The notes beneath the pieces are model-generated. The model worked only from the letters and a program-made list of their open reading frames with translations, had not been told where the DNA came from and made no database searches. Below, piece by piece: positions 45,189-55,789 of a DNA stretch of 64,000 nt. Positions within the stretch are counted from its first letter, which is position 1, and every line of letters begins with the position of its first letter. Both the position numbers and the translations under genes were made by a program. Origin of the DNA: Madurella fahalii (Eukaryota; Ascomycota; Sordariomycetes; Sordariales); NCBI GenBank assembly GCA_029876055.1, contig CM056874.1, forward strand, positions 7,068,001-7,132,000, given 5' to 3'.

Positions 45189-46426
45189 TCATGCCTTAAA
45201 CCTCGCACTAGAGGCAATGTCGTCCTGGGCGTCCTTGACAAGGAAGCTAAACAACCCTATTGTCAGCAAAACCGCTTCAACCAAACAGTCAAACGGGAAG
45301 CACTCACTTATACCACAGTACCGCCGGCGCAATAGTCCCCAGATGCCACAAACTGTGCGCATCTATACTCTCCCAAAGCGGTGCGAAATCCAACAACTCC
45401 AAGCTCATCGCCACCATCACCCACGCGACCACCAACCCGGGCCACACCGCCCACGTCTGCCCATTCCGGCGGTACCGATTCCAGCTAAACCAACTCCACA
45501 GCACATTCTGCACCGCGCCACACGCCACGTTGGCCGCCATGTTATACGTATAATCCCAGCGCCACAACTTCAAGTAGGCCACGTGCGCGGCATACAGCGC
45601 TAGGCAGACCGCCGTCCAGATCCGCAGCAGGCTCCTCGCCCTCGGCACGGCTCGGTCCAGCCGGAACACCCTCACGACCGTGTAGTACGTGCCGTACAGG
45701 ACCGAGGCGCCCGCGGCGAAGTAGTCGAGCTGCTCCGTGACGGGGAAGTCGCGGGTGTGGAAGACGGCGCTGAAGAACCACGCCGCCATGCCGACGCGCG
45801 CGAGCGCCACGTAGAACGGCCGCAGCGGGTACGACGCGGGGATGTGCGGCAGCACGCACGCGTACAGGCCGTAGTAGTGCGCGGCGAGGTTCCCCAGCGA
45901 GAAGAGCACCGAGAAGGGTTCCTGCATGCCGAGCACGCGGCGGAACGGCCATTTCCCGTGGAACTGCACAACCGGTTCCGGCGGGGAGAGGGATTGCCGC
46001 TGGGCGGTGATGATGTGCTGGCAGGTGTAGTCGCATTCTTGGGGGCAGGTCCAGAGGAGGAGGCGGCGGTGGAAGGCTGCATTGGGGTTGAATTTTGCGG
46101 GTTAGTTTTCCGGAGGTGTTGAAAGCGGAAAGAAAGGGATGGAGACGTACGGATGGGAGTCTGATGCTCTGCGTCCGGGCCGCAGTTTTCTTGCTTGCAT
46201 ATCTATCGTTGTGTTAGTCGGGATTGCTGTTGCATCCCACTCGTGATCAGATAAGGGGGAGAGGGGGTTGGGGTTCAAAGGGATCACGAACCTCAACACA
46301 GTCCTGGAACTCGGGTAGCCGGTCGCCAATCGACGCCGCCGCCGGGCACGCAAGCAAGATACATGCAAAAAGAAGCATTCGTACTAGGGCAGTATGCCCG
46401 CACCTCCCCCGAGCGAAGCTCAACAT
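45189..46426 (-). CDS. PER1: GPI-lipid remodelling protein Per1 (PGAP3 family), 337 aa
   Basis: Four exons: 46426-46292, 46202-46151, 46076-45308 and 45246-45189. The introns are 61-89 bases and all joins keep frame. Per1 removes an acyl chain from GPI anchors in the ER so that they can be remodelled for transport. Visible are a signal peptide (MLLFACILLACPAAA), then the Cys-rich luminal part SIGDRLPEFQDCVE / ICKQENCG and the motif RLLLWTCPQECDYTCQ. HGKWPFRRVLGMQEPFSV and about seven membrane helices follow. FHTRDFPVTEQLDYFAAGAS and DAHSLWHLGT contain the conserved His/Asp of the CREST-superfamily core. The C-terminus is LVKDAQDDIA. The length is close to yeast Per1 (357). GPI-related work fits the surface protein at 17-18.8 kb only in a general way. 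Confidence 0.93.
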
Positions 46427-47641
46427 GGCGACAGCATTTGTTACAATGCTCAAAATCCGGAAGTGAGTGAAGGCGGAATGGGAGCGATCACTCAAGACGC
46501 GTAGAGGTTGCCCGGCCCCAATTAAACGCCGGCCTGGTGAGATTGCCGGGATCCCATAGGCAAGCCGCAACAACCCCCCCTTCCCCCCCAAAATTCCCCA
46601 ACTAACCCCCCCCCCCCCCCAAACACTTGTACATATGTATTCATGTTGTCCCTGAATTCATTTCCCCACGAAAAATGAGGTAATGTGAAGCATCAAATAG
46701 GGCGTCTCCCATAAGCGAGCACTGGCATTGCATGTTTTCCTGCAGAACTTCCTTGCTTCGCTCTCCACTTCCCGGCGCGGCCAAGTGCCGAGATCGCTCT
46801 CAAAACTTCACATGCAGGACCTAAACATCTCCACCTATTGGTTCTCTTGATTCAACTCTATAACTAAGGCGGGTGGGTTAACTAAGGTAAGTAAGTAGCT
46901 AGGTAGCCGAAGTGGTAATACGTATGTACGTCAAAGTCCATCCATCCATACTAATGCATCGCCGCATCAACATTCATCATCGTCATACATGACGGTCGTT
47001 TTGTCTTCAGGCCCAACTCCAGTCTATCCGGAGCCAAAAAGCGAATGAATCTGTCCGCTGCCTCGAACTGAGGCGCGAGATGGTTGAATGTACCCCCATA
47101 TAAAAGGGGGGTAACGTGAGTAAGAAAAGAAATCCAGTCGTTTCGTTCCATCGTCATATCAGTCATAAACTTTTTTCATCATATGCCCATCCGTGATGAG
47201 GTCAACGAATGGGAAAATGGGAAAAGAGAAGAAAAAGAAGAAATAAACGAGAGGTGGGACGACAAAGGAAATGGAAATCCGCCAAAAGCTCGCAACTCTC
47301 CTGCCAACCGCCCACATAAAAGTGGGTATAAGAAATAGTAGTCATAGAAAACCAGCAAATACCCACCGAGATATGAACAAGCTCCAAACTTTGATATATG
47401 TTCAATCCTCCAGCGGGGTATTTCCTTCCACATCCATCATGAGACAAAGTTTCGTACCACCGGCCAGACTCCCTAACGGTTGGCCGTACACGTAGACATC
47501 GTGAACATCATAAGAGCATGATGCCGTCCAGAAAGAAGGGAATGATATCCCAAAACAGCAAGGGAATAAAACGTATACAAAGGATAACAATAAAACCCGG
47601 AGAAACATCCAGGCAGCGAAGGAAAGGCGAGGCCGGTGTTG
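46427..47641. other. Intergenic region, 1.2 kb
   Basis: PER1 promoter on the left, 3' side of the 640-residue protein on the right. A run of 15 C lies at 46606-46620, about 180 bases before the PER1 start, with other C-rich patches nearby. No gene is supported. Confidence 0.5.
46606..46620. repeat. Homopolymeric C15 tract
   Basis: Fifteen consecutive C in the PER1 upstream region, with further C-rich blocks at 46574-46589. Length is prone to sequencing error. Confidence 0.85.
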
Positions 47642-49564
47642 TTACAAGGGAGACTCGGACCGGCGACTTGCGTCCCGCTGCCGGAGCTCCTTGAGGCGTT
47701 GATCGATGTAGGCCAGGCGACCAGCGAGGTTGTGGCGCGATGGGGGCGCTGTCGACTCGGTTGCAAACTGCTGGATCGTCGCAAAAGGCCGACCGAGCAC
47801 GCCTAAATCGACGCTGCCGCCTTGCATGCGGTGAACCCGGTGGGGGAAGCTGAAGCTGGAGTTGGTGCCCGTGAAGGGGGAGCCGAGCCGGGGTGGTGGC
47901 GGCGGTAGACCCGTCGTGTCGAGTTGCGCCCCAACGTTTGGCATGCTGGTAGACGATGTCAGCGCGGGCACCGGTGGGATTTTCGGAATAAATAGGTCGT
48001 CGTTGCGGTTCGGTGCGGTGGGGCTGGTTCCCTTGGCTGAGGCAGTGTCGGCTGCTGGGCCGGCGCTGAAGCTCGGGTCAAGCCATAGGTCGGATCCTAT
48101 GCTCGGCCGCTTGCGGGGGACACCGGATTGAGTGTGACGCCGCTTCTGTGTTCCCGACCTACTAAGACGGACGGGTGATTGTAGGGTCCGGCGCGGCCCA
48201 ACGGTATGCGATTGTCTGCGCGGTATCGACCCGTTGAGGCCAAGGGCGGCAGCGAGCGAGCCTGATGAACTTGGGCCATAACTGCTTGCGCTGAAAGGAG
48301 ACCCTAACCTGCGCCGCTCCGAAAAAGACGGTTCGCCCTCAAAGGTGCCGAGGCTCTGGGCCGTGAGAAGGGGCGAGTGGCTTGGCTCTGCGGGTTCCGG
48401 CCCTGACGCTGCGAGCTGGGCCAACGGACCGTTGGGTTGCATGCTCTCCGATGTGCTCAAGGCAAGAGACATGGACATATCCTGGGTTGCGAAAGGCGCG
48501 GGGGAGCGAGCTGGTGTCGAGCGCCTGTTCCAGTGGCGGGCCGCGGCTTGCGTGAAAGGGGTGGTGGTTCGAGAGATGAATCGGTGGTTGTTGCCCGGCG
48601 TGCTAGCCTTCAACCGGCACAGTTCTCGCAGATGCGCACGAGTAGCCGCGCAGGTGTGTGGCCATTGGATGAATGTGCCCGAGCCTCCTGCCGTCGGAGT
48701 GGCGCTCCCACTCTTTCTACCTCCAACAGGATTGGCTGCTATGCCTAGAGCCTTGGAGCCCTTCCAGCTCCTCTTCGCCTCGCGCGCAACCCGGAGGCAG
48801 ACGCCGTGAGGCGGAATGCAGCTCTTGCCCATGCGGAACGGCGTGACCTTGGGGTCCTGGAGATACAGCACAAAAGTCGACCACAAATGGTCGCTCATAG
48901 CTTTCGTCCACGGTGCCTTTCTCGCTTTCCCCTTGGGAATTTCTGCGCGGTGGGACGTTACATCCTCGTCTGGGACGGCAAGGAACTTCTCCCTTGGCTC
49001 GTCTGCAAAGGTCTCACAATGGTCGTCATCCGACGCAAGAGAGAAACGGCTGAACAGAGACGCGCTAGTTTGCGTCGACCTCGACGTTGAAGGCCTACTG
49101 GATTCGTAGTCAGGCTCTGGCGTGGACTCGACACTGCTAACGGTAGAGCTGATGGTCCAATTGGGATACTGGCTTGGTGGCAGAGACGGCACGAGATCGG
49201 GCGCCGGGGTCTTTGGGGGAGAAAATATCCTCGGGCGAGGTTGGAGCAAGTGCGCATCCCCCTCATCTTGACGGGGAAGCTCGGGAAAGGCCTCAAGTCT
49301 GCCCATAGTGAAGTCGTTCTGAGCGGTCTCGGGCTCCTCAATGCTAGGTATCGGCACGTCGGCGGCGGCGACGGAGGCTAGAAATTGTTGTGTCGGTGCA
49401 GATAGTTGGGAGACGACGCGTCTTCTAAGCTTCAAGCGCGGTCTTGGAGGAGAAGGGACCCGGGCGTCGTCAATCTGGGGAAAGGGCTCCGGCGTCCTGG
49501 GTGCCTCATGGCCGGAATACCTAAAACCCCGGGGAAGGGTCGCAGGGCCGGAATGTTGATCCAT
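47642..49564 (-). CDS. Uncharacterised, mostly disordered nuclear-type protein, 640 aa
   Basis: A single-exon gene; I start at MDQHSGPATLPRGF (49564), since the 45 codons upstream are Cys-rich and unlike the rest. Most of the protein is Ser/Pro-rich and disordered. One compact module stands out at about residues 216-275: APWTKAMSDHLWSTFVLYLQ, then DPKVTPFRMGKSCIPPHGVC and LRVAREAKRSWKGSK. A second, FIQWPHTCAATRAHLRELCR, follows at about 292-311. The Trp-rich basic module looks like a conserved helical DNA- or protein-binding unit, but I cannot name it. Basic patches (RRRV, KRRHTQSG, RKRPS) suggest nuclear location. The C-terminus (AGRLAYIDQRLKELRQRDASRR) is a predicted helix. The family is unknown to me; similar proteins occur in other filamentous ascomycetes by my recollection. 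Confidence 0.65.
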   Translation of the reverse strand: MDQHSGPATLPRGFRYSGHEAPRTPEPFPQIDDARVPSPPRPRLKLRRRVVSQLSAPTQQFLASVAAADVPIPSIEEPETAQNDFTMGRLEAFPELPRQDEGDAHLLQPRPRIFSPPKTPAPDLVPSLPPSQYPNWTISSTVSSVESTPEPDYESSRPSTSRSTQTSASLFSRFSLASDDDHCETFADEPREKFLAVPDEDVTSHRAEIPKGKARKAPWTKAMSDHLWSTFVLYLQDPKVTPFRMGKSCIPPHGVCLRVAREAKRSWKGSKALGIAANPVGGRKSGSATPTAGGSGTFIQWPHTCAATRAHLRELCRLKASTPGNNHRFISRTTTPFTQAAARHWNRRSTPARSPAPFATQDMSMSLALSTSESMQPNGPLAQLAASGPEPAEPSHSPLLTAQSLGTFEGEPSFSERRRLGSPFSASSYGPSSSGSLAAALGLNGSIPRRQSHTVGPRRTLQSPVRLSRSGTQKRRHTQSGVPRKRPSIGSDLWLDPSFSAGPAADTASAKGTSPTAPNRNDDLFIPKIPPVPALTSSTSMPNVGAQLDTTGLPPPPPRLGSPFTGTNSSFSFPHRVHRMQGGSVDLGVLGRPFATIQQFATESTAPPSRHNLAGRLAYIDQRLKELRQRDASRRSESPL

Positions 49565-52500
49565 TTGGTCTTGGATGTGGAATGTTGGGGCGTCATCAAA
49601 GAAACCGTGAAGTGGCGAGCAAGGGATACGGCGATTTGATATGAAGCCAAATGCGCAGCAACAATAACCCTCACCCTCTCCAAGCCTCAAGCGCAGCACT
49701 GAATGGATTGCGACAAGTCACTCTGCGACTGTGCGGCCAGTGCTGCCAGACAGCTGGTGTTGACACTTGACAGGTCAGGCGGACCCTGCCTATCAGAAAA
49801 CGGTCCCGCGCCAGTCCAACGCGGAAAGTTAGCCTCAAGCTGTCACGGTGCGTCGATGCACTTTTGAGCGCGTCTTAGTTAAATCGGATGGCTGGTTAGA
49901 CACGAGCTGACGTCTGGGCAAATGCAACGGCTGCAGCCGCGAACCCTGTTCCTTGATGTCGGAGCTCAATCGAATGTAGCTAGTCGAGAGCGTGCGCCAG
50001 AAATAAGGAGATTGTCGTTGGAGGCGTGGGAGGGAAAAACAAAGAAAAAAAAGAGGAAAGAAAAAAAAAGAAAAAGGTTATATCGGTCGTCTAAGGCGGT
50101 TAGAAAACCGAAGTGGTCGTGAGCGCAGCGCTGTTCTGTTATCGTCTGTGCTATTCGTCGTGATATCGTGAAGCACCTTGGGAGAGCCTGCGCCGAGCGC
50201 GACCGGCCGTCAATTGGGTCGCAAAGGAGTGACTGCGCAGAGGAAAGGGGGAAAGGGGAAGGTTGAATCTACGAGGATGGGGTGCTTTGGAGATATGTAA
50301 CGATGCTGGGCTGGTTCCGAGAGAGAGAGAGAGAGCGGGCGAGGGTCTGGGGGAGTGGGCGGCACAGCGAAGCTGGATGCGGGTTAGACTGCCCAGAAGA
50401 GCGGCCTGGCCTCCCAGATTCAAATGCCCCCACCGCAAGCAACCACGAGCCAGGTGCAGAGCGGCCAGTGAGCGACAGCCACAGAACCAGGTGTGCTCGA
50501 TTCGAGTGGATACAGCAACAGGGGACCTTGAACGGAAACCTTGTTGAGGGTCAGGGTCCCTGTTCTCCAAGTCGACAACTGCAGTGGAGCAACTGGGAGT
50601 TCGCTGCCGCGGCTGGGCAGGCGCGGGCGCTGGCGGGGAACGTAGCAGCCGAGTGTCGCTGATGGGCTGCAAGCTGTCGTGGGCTCGCTGATTCGTGAAT
50701 TCGTGGACCGATTGCAACAAAGAGAGCAGCAACTGGGAAGCCTCACCGGCCTCCGGCCGCCCAGTCGGACAGGGCAGGTTGTGGGCTGGCAGCAACGCGT
50801 CGAAAATCGCGACTGACTTGGGCTCGGGTTGGTCCGTTGGAGGCAATGGCGCGTCCCAAGGGAACTCTAGTTGCGCCAGTTGAAAGAGACGAGGAGGGTC
50901 CCCCTTGGTGGCTCTGGCCTGTGAGCTGTGGCCAGAGAAGGCCACAACGGTGCTTAATGCGGGTTACAGGGAGCCACTTGACACTACGCAGGAAGCGCGC
51001 AACCAGGGCGGGCTGGGAAGCCGCCTTACTGGCGAAGGCAAGGTGTCAGGGCCCCCGAGAAGTTCCAGGAACACACTGGGGCCGGTCGGTGGCTTGGGTG
51101 CGCGCAGTGCGGGCGTGTGGAGTCGACAGCAGCGATGGTAGCGGGGGACCGGTGGAGCACCGAGACAGGAGATTCGCGATTTGCGATTCGCAATTCGTGA
51201 ATCCTTCGCTCTACTGGGTCGAAGAAGAGGAAGCTCGGACAGTGTGCTGGGATCGAATGGCTGCAGCTTGTCAAGATCGAGGCGGAAAAAATTCGAGAGG
51301 CTGGTAAATGTTCGTGACACGCAAGGAGACCTGCAGGCTGCAAGCGAGTGGAGGGAAGCCCGACCTGGGTTGGACCCCTCCATATACACACATGATATGT
51401 ACATACATGAACCCCTACATGGTGGACCGGTGAAGCCACTGCAGAATTCAGCCAGATTGATCTGTATGTTTCTGGCAAAAATATCTACGGGCTCGCCCGC
51501 GGCATCGACTGCATCGCATTAGACCGGAAAGGAGATTGGAGTGACAGGAGCGAGCGTTCATGCCGGGCAAGGCCGAGGTCGCGATGTGAGGGGTTCCAGG
51601 ATGGGACAGGGGTCGGGAGGCGTGTTTTTTCGCGTTTCGCTGACGCGCTAAGCACGCGAGTTTAAGTGGTTCCTGACCAGTTAAAACGCCCCCCCTCAAA
51701 ACCTATCATCACATTGTCGCCGAAACGGTTGGCTTGGCGTCGTAGACAATGTGATGCGCTCTGAAGGTTTGTGTGACCGGTTTGACGGCCTAGTCCAAGC
51801 TACCGCTTCGCGATTCTGCACTGACCGAGTTGAAACAATGTGCTACAAACGGAGTCTGTTCGCGACCGGAATCTGGAAAACCAGGTCAGATACGCTTTGG
51901 TCTGTGCACTTTGACAAGGGACTCTGAAGTGCAGACGACGTGGCCGGGACACAGCTTTGGCGTCGCATTTCTGGCAAAGCTAGCATCAAGAGTACCTTGG
52001 GTATAATTTCTACGTACAGCGGTACAACACACCGCTCCTAACCCGTCCTGTCGATCCACACCGACGGTGAAGACCCTGGGTTTGGAAAGGATTTTGAACA
52101 GCTACCTTTTTCGGGTGTGCCAATGTCGTCTTCGGGTTTGTCTCGGCCAGCGCGACAGGAATGGCAACGCGGAGGCCTTGCAAGCCCACGATGTCTCGGC
52201 TGGACGACGTATCGTCTTGAAAGAATGTGCTCCAGTACTCGATCAAACATGCGTTTCCATGTGGCCCGCCTGTTGCACCAAACCCTTGGACAGAATACTC
52301 CGTATGCAGAGCTGGGAGAACACATTGGTCCCCCTTTAAGCCCCAGATTCTGTAGTCGGATTGGACACTACTTACACCAACGCCTGACGTGACGTCTTCG
52401 GAAATGCGAGAGTCGTGGCTGCCCCGGCCTGAGGGCACACAATGTACTGTCTACCTGCCTCTCTTCATTGCCTGAAGACATTGATGTGCCCATCCCGTCA

Positions 52501-53538
52501 CCTTGGATTTTCCAAGCCAGATCAGCCCTGAATCATCTCGTTTCCCTGAATGGTTACGTCCTTACCCGTGCCAGCCCCTACGTTAGAGCCCAATGGTCTC
52601 GTAGCCGCTGGCTCGGCTCTGGCATTATGTTACCGTGTAAGTCTCACCATGCTTTCTAAGATGCCAGCTCACCTCCGGAAACCCATCGAGAACCCTTCGC
52701 GCGATATTCGTCAGGCAGGGAGTTTCAAGAAGCCATTCATTGGTCGTTACTAGGGTTTATATGGTTGGTGCCCCGTCCAGGAGACTCCAGCAACTCCTCC
52801 CTCCTTGTCTATCTACACGAGGTTTGTGTGGGGGTTGCAGAAGGGAAACACAACTTCCCCACATCTACGGCCCCGTATCCAAACCCACGACTTCCTCGGC
52901 CGGTGGGAATGCCGTTGCGATGAACATAAGCCATCAAACCGATATTCGTCAGTCTTCGAAAGGTCCGAGGCGTCCCGGTCGCAAAGATCGTAGCATGGTC
53001 GGCAGTTCCGGTCCTACTTAGGCTCGCGATGGCGATAGACACCCAACGGGTCTCGAGAAGCTGGGCATCGTGAGGCAGCGACGGACTTAAAACGGGACAA
53101 AGCAATTGGTTCGCGATTACGTATATGAGGGGTGAATACTTGTGTGAGTGGTTCTCTTCCGACGCTTTTGCTTGTTAGATAGTACACTAACGGGCTTACA
53201 GCAGCCTGCCAAGTGCAGAAGATAGGCGGAAATCGGGAATTTGCGCGGGTGCTTTCGGCTGCCCACTTGGGATCGCACACGTTTCTTAATGACCTGCAGC
53301 TACTAATCAGACTGTCCGAAAGATCCGAAAGTCGTCACAAGCTGGAGAGTGCTTTTGATTTTGATTTTTTGTGCTCTCGCCCCTGTTTGCAGGGTTGGGC
53401 AGCCGCGATTTGCCCTCACCCGCCAGCCCCTCTCCACCTTGCAAATTCAGCATATACAACCGCCGACGAGCACACCGTGCCTGCGTCGATATAGCTCCCG
53501 TTGCCCGCTCAATTTTTCTCATCTCCCGGCTAATCAAA
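49565..53538. other. Largest gene-poor region, 4 kb
   Basis: This divergent region separates the 640-residue protein from RTG2. It holds A/G-rich tracts (50038-50080), a GA microsatellite (50319-50335) and no recognised gene. The open frame at 50151-50945 (-) is low-complexity and unconvincing. The stretch 52010-53105 (-) has more protein-like frames with splice-like sites and may be a decayed gene; it is reported as a finding, not as a gene. Confidence 0.45.
50319..50335. repeat. (GA)n microsatellite
   Basis: A short perfect GA run, continuing the purine-rich character of this intergenic region. Confidence 0.8.
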
Positions 53539-55518
53539 ATGGTTGACGCGGTCAAAATCGTCACGCTCGAAAATTTAGGGCAAAAGATGCCACGCTGGGA
53601 CCCCGACAGTCCCAACCAGCTCCATGCTCTGGTTGACATGGGCAGGTAAGCCAGAAAGACTCATGTCGCCGTGGCCATGGGTCATGTCCTCTGCTGCCTT
53701 GTGCAGGGCAAGCCCACTGGTCTGACGCGCCTCCAAGCAATGGCATCCGCTTCTCTATCACGGACCTGTCCCCGCCCGGGGCTCGGTTACTGAAATGCAT
53801 CTACCGCGAGCGGGCCGCCATCTCGTTGTTTGACGCGTTAAGCGGGCCGTCATCGCCCGCACCCACAAGCCGGCCACTACTCTTCCCCGATGAAACCATC
53901 AGGCTGGTCTCACAGACTCTGGCTCGCTTCAGAGCCATTGCTATTGACGACTACGGCGTTCCCCCCGGACAAGTGACCGTGTTTGCCACAGAAGCAATGC
54001 GCCGCGCCCAGAACACCGCGGCGATGATAGATGCAATACGGGCCGCGTCCCCCGGTTTGCTCGTCTACATCCTTACGCCGCAAGTCGAAACGCTATTCGG
54101 GGCAGTAGGAGCCCGTTCGGGCTTCGTTGATGTGAAGGGCTTGTTTCTTGACCTCGGCGGCGGTAGTGTGCAGATGACATATCTGGACACATACGCTGCC
54201 AAGGCCGGTACTCCTGAGGACACGCCTGGCTATGAGGCTGTTGCGGCGCTCGCGGGGCAGAGCCTGCCCTTTGGTGCGGCCCGTCTGATAAAGATCCTTG
54301 AAGATCCCGATGCCGACATTCGAGCTACCGAGATATCGCAGCTCCGGGGCGGCCTGGGCGAGGCATTCCAGACCTTGTGCGCTAGGTTCCCGACGCTCAA
54401 ATCGGCCGCTGACGAAGCCCAGAAGAATAAGAAACCCAGTCGCGACGGAGGCGTCTCTGGAATCGACGTCTACCTCTACGGAGGAGGGTTCAGGGGCTAC
54501 GGAAGCATGCTCATGCATAGCCACCCGATCCAGCCATATCCGATCCCGTCAATCGCATCCTTTACCGTTTCGAGCAAGCTATTTGGCAAAACCAGGGACA
54601 TGCTCAAAGTCAACAAATCATTCGACGCCAAGATTTTTGGAATGTCGAAGCGGCGTCGTGCCCAGTTTCCAGCGATAGTCGCGGTAGTTGAGGCGCTCAT
54701 TGCTGCCGTCCCTCCTATCCGATCTGTTACCTTCTGTGCTGGGGGAAATCGTGAAGGTTCCCTGATGATGAGGTTGCCGCCAGAGATTCGGGAAAGCAAT
54801 CCCTTGGTCTCTTGGACACCGCGCAGAGAAGGTTTTGCTTCGTTACCAGACAAGCAGCCGGCAAGTTTCCAAGACGTACTTGATACGTTGATATCAGCTT
54901 TTCCAACCGATCTTGACCTAGCCACGACGACGACAATCTTCGGCTTACGACTTGGCAGTCTCTACGCTAGTCAAATCTGGACCCGTTTGGGGGAGGACGC
55001 CGATTCCAATGCAGCTGCTGCTTTGCACCACGCCATTGATTGTCCCGATCAACCCGGGCTGACGCATCTCGCCCGCTCGGTGTTGGGCGTTACACTCTGC
55101 GCACGATGGGGCGCGAATCTAGCGCCCATTGACCGTCAGCTGCACCAAAATCTCCGAGCACTGATGGATGCTGTGGACCCGGACGCCGTGTTTTGGGCCG
55201 ACTTCACGGGGGCGGTGACGGCAGCTATGGCAACGGTTATAAGAAGATGGCCGAGGACGCAGCGCACCCTCAAAGACAGTGTCAAGTATGTTGCTGTATC
55301 GACACCTTACCATCAGGATACTGAGTTGAAGCAACAGGTTCCGGTCAACCGTCGAGCACGGCAAGAAACTCAAGGTCCTATTGGAGGTCACGATTGCCAA
55401 AGAAGCGGCGAGGGGGGTTGATCTGGACAATTTGCGCGATCTCTTCCATAAGCTGGAGAAGCAAAAACATGACACGAAAAGGGTCACTGTCACTGTCGTT
55501 GTTGGTCTCCTCACCTGA
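53539..55518 (+). CDS. RTG2: Ppx/GppA-type retrograde regulator (RTG2-like), 611 aa
   Basis: Three exons: 53539-53645, 53738-55285 and 55338-55518, with introns of 92 and 52 bases. The family is an exopolyphosphatase/GppA-fold sensor; yeast Rtg2 signals mitochondrial state to nuclear genes, and fungal relatives are often annotated retrograde regulation protein 2. Splicing of the first intron gives the phosphate-loop HALVDMGSNGIRFSI. Later motifs are FATEAMRRAQN, VDVKGLFLDLGGGSVQMTYL and GIDVYLYGGGFRGYGS. The C-terminal third, with FCAGGNREGSLMMRLP, is typical of the fungal branch. The last exon supplies KLKVLLEVTIAKEAARGVDL, which keeps the family's closing beta strands. Reading past the second intron would end 34 codons earlier in low-complexity sequence. 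The role in retrograde signalling is inferred. Confidence 0.85.
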
Positions 55519-55789
55519 GAAAGAAACGGCACAACATTCGACCTTGTGTTGCTTCAGTCGCTGGAGACCAACAACGGCCCTTACTAACGTGGCCGGCTAT
55601 TTTGACAAACCCACCCATCCTACCCGCCATCGTTCGCCACATGCCGTTCAGACATCCCGGCGATTTGGCAGCACATTGGTGATACAAACGAAATATCATC
55701 AATCATAGCCGTACCCGAGTCGATCGCTCCCAGATTCAACCCACAGTCCGCCACCGGATCCGGAAAACCCATATGGGCAACCCTTTTCT

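Noticed and set aside
50151..50945. 264-codon open frame on the minus strand
   Set aside because: Low-complexity Pro/Ser/Arg composition, no domain, no splice logic, lies in purine-rich intergenic sequence.
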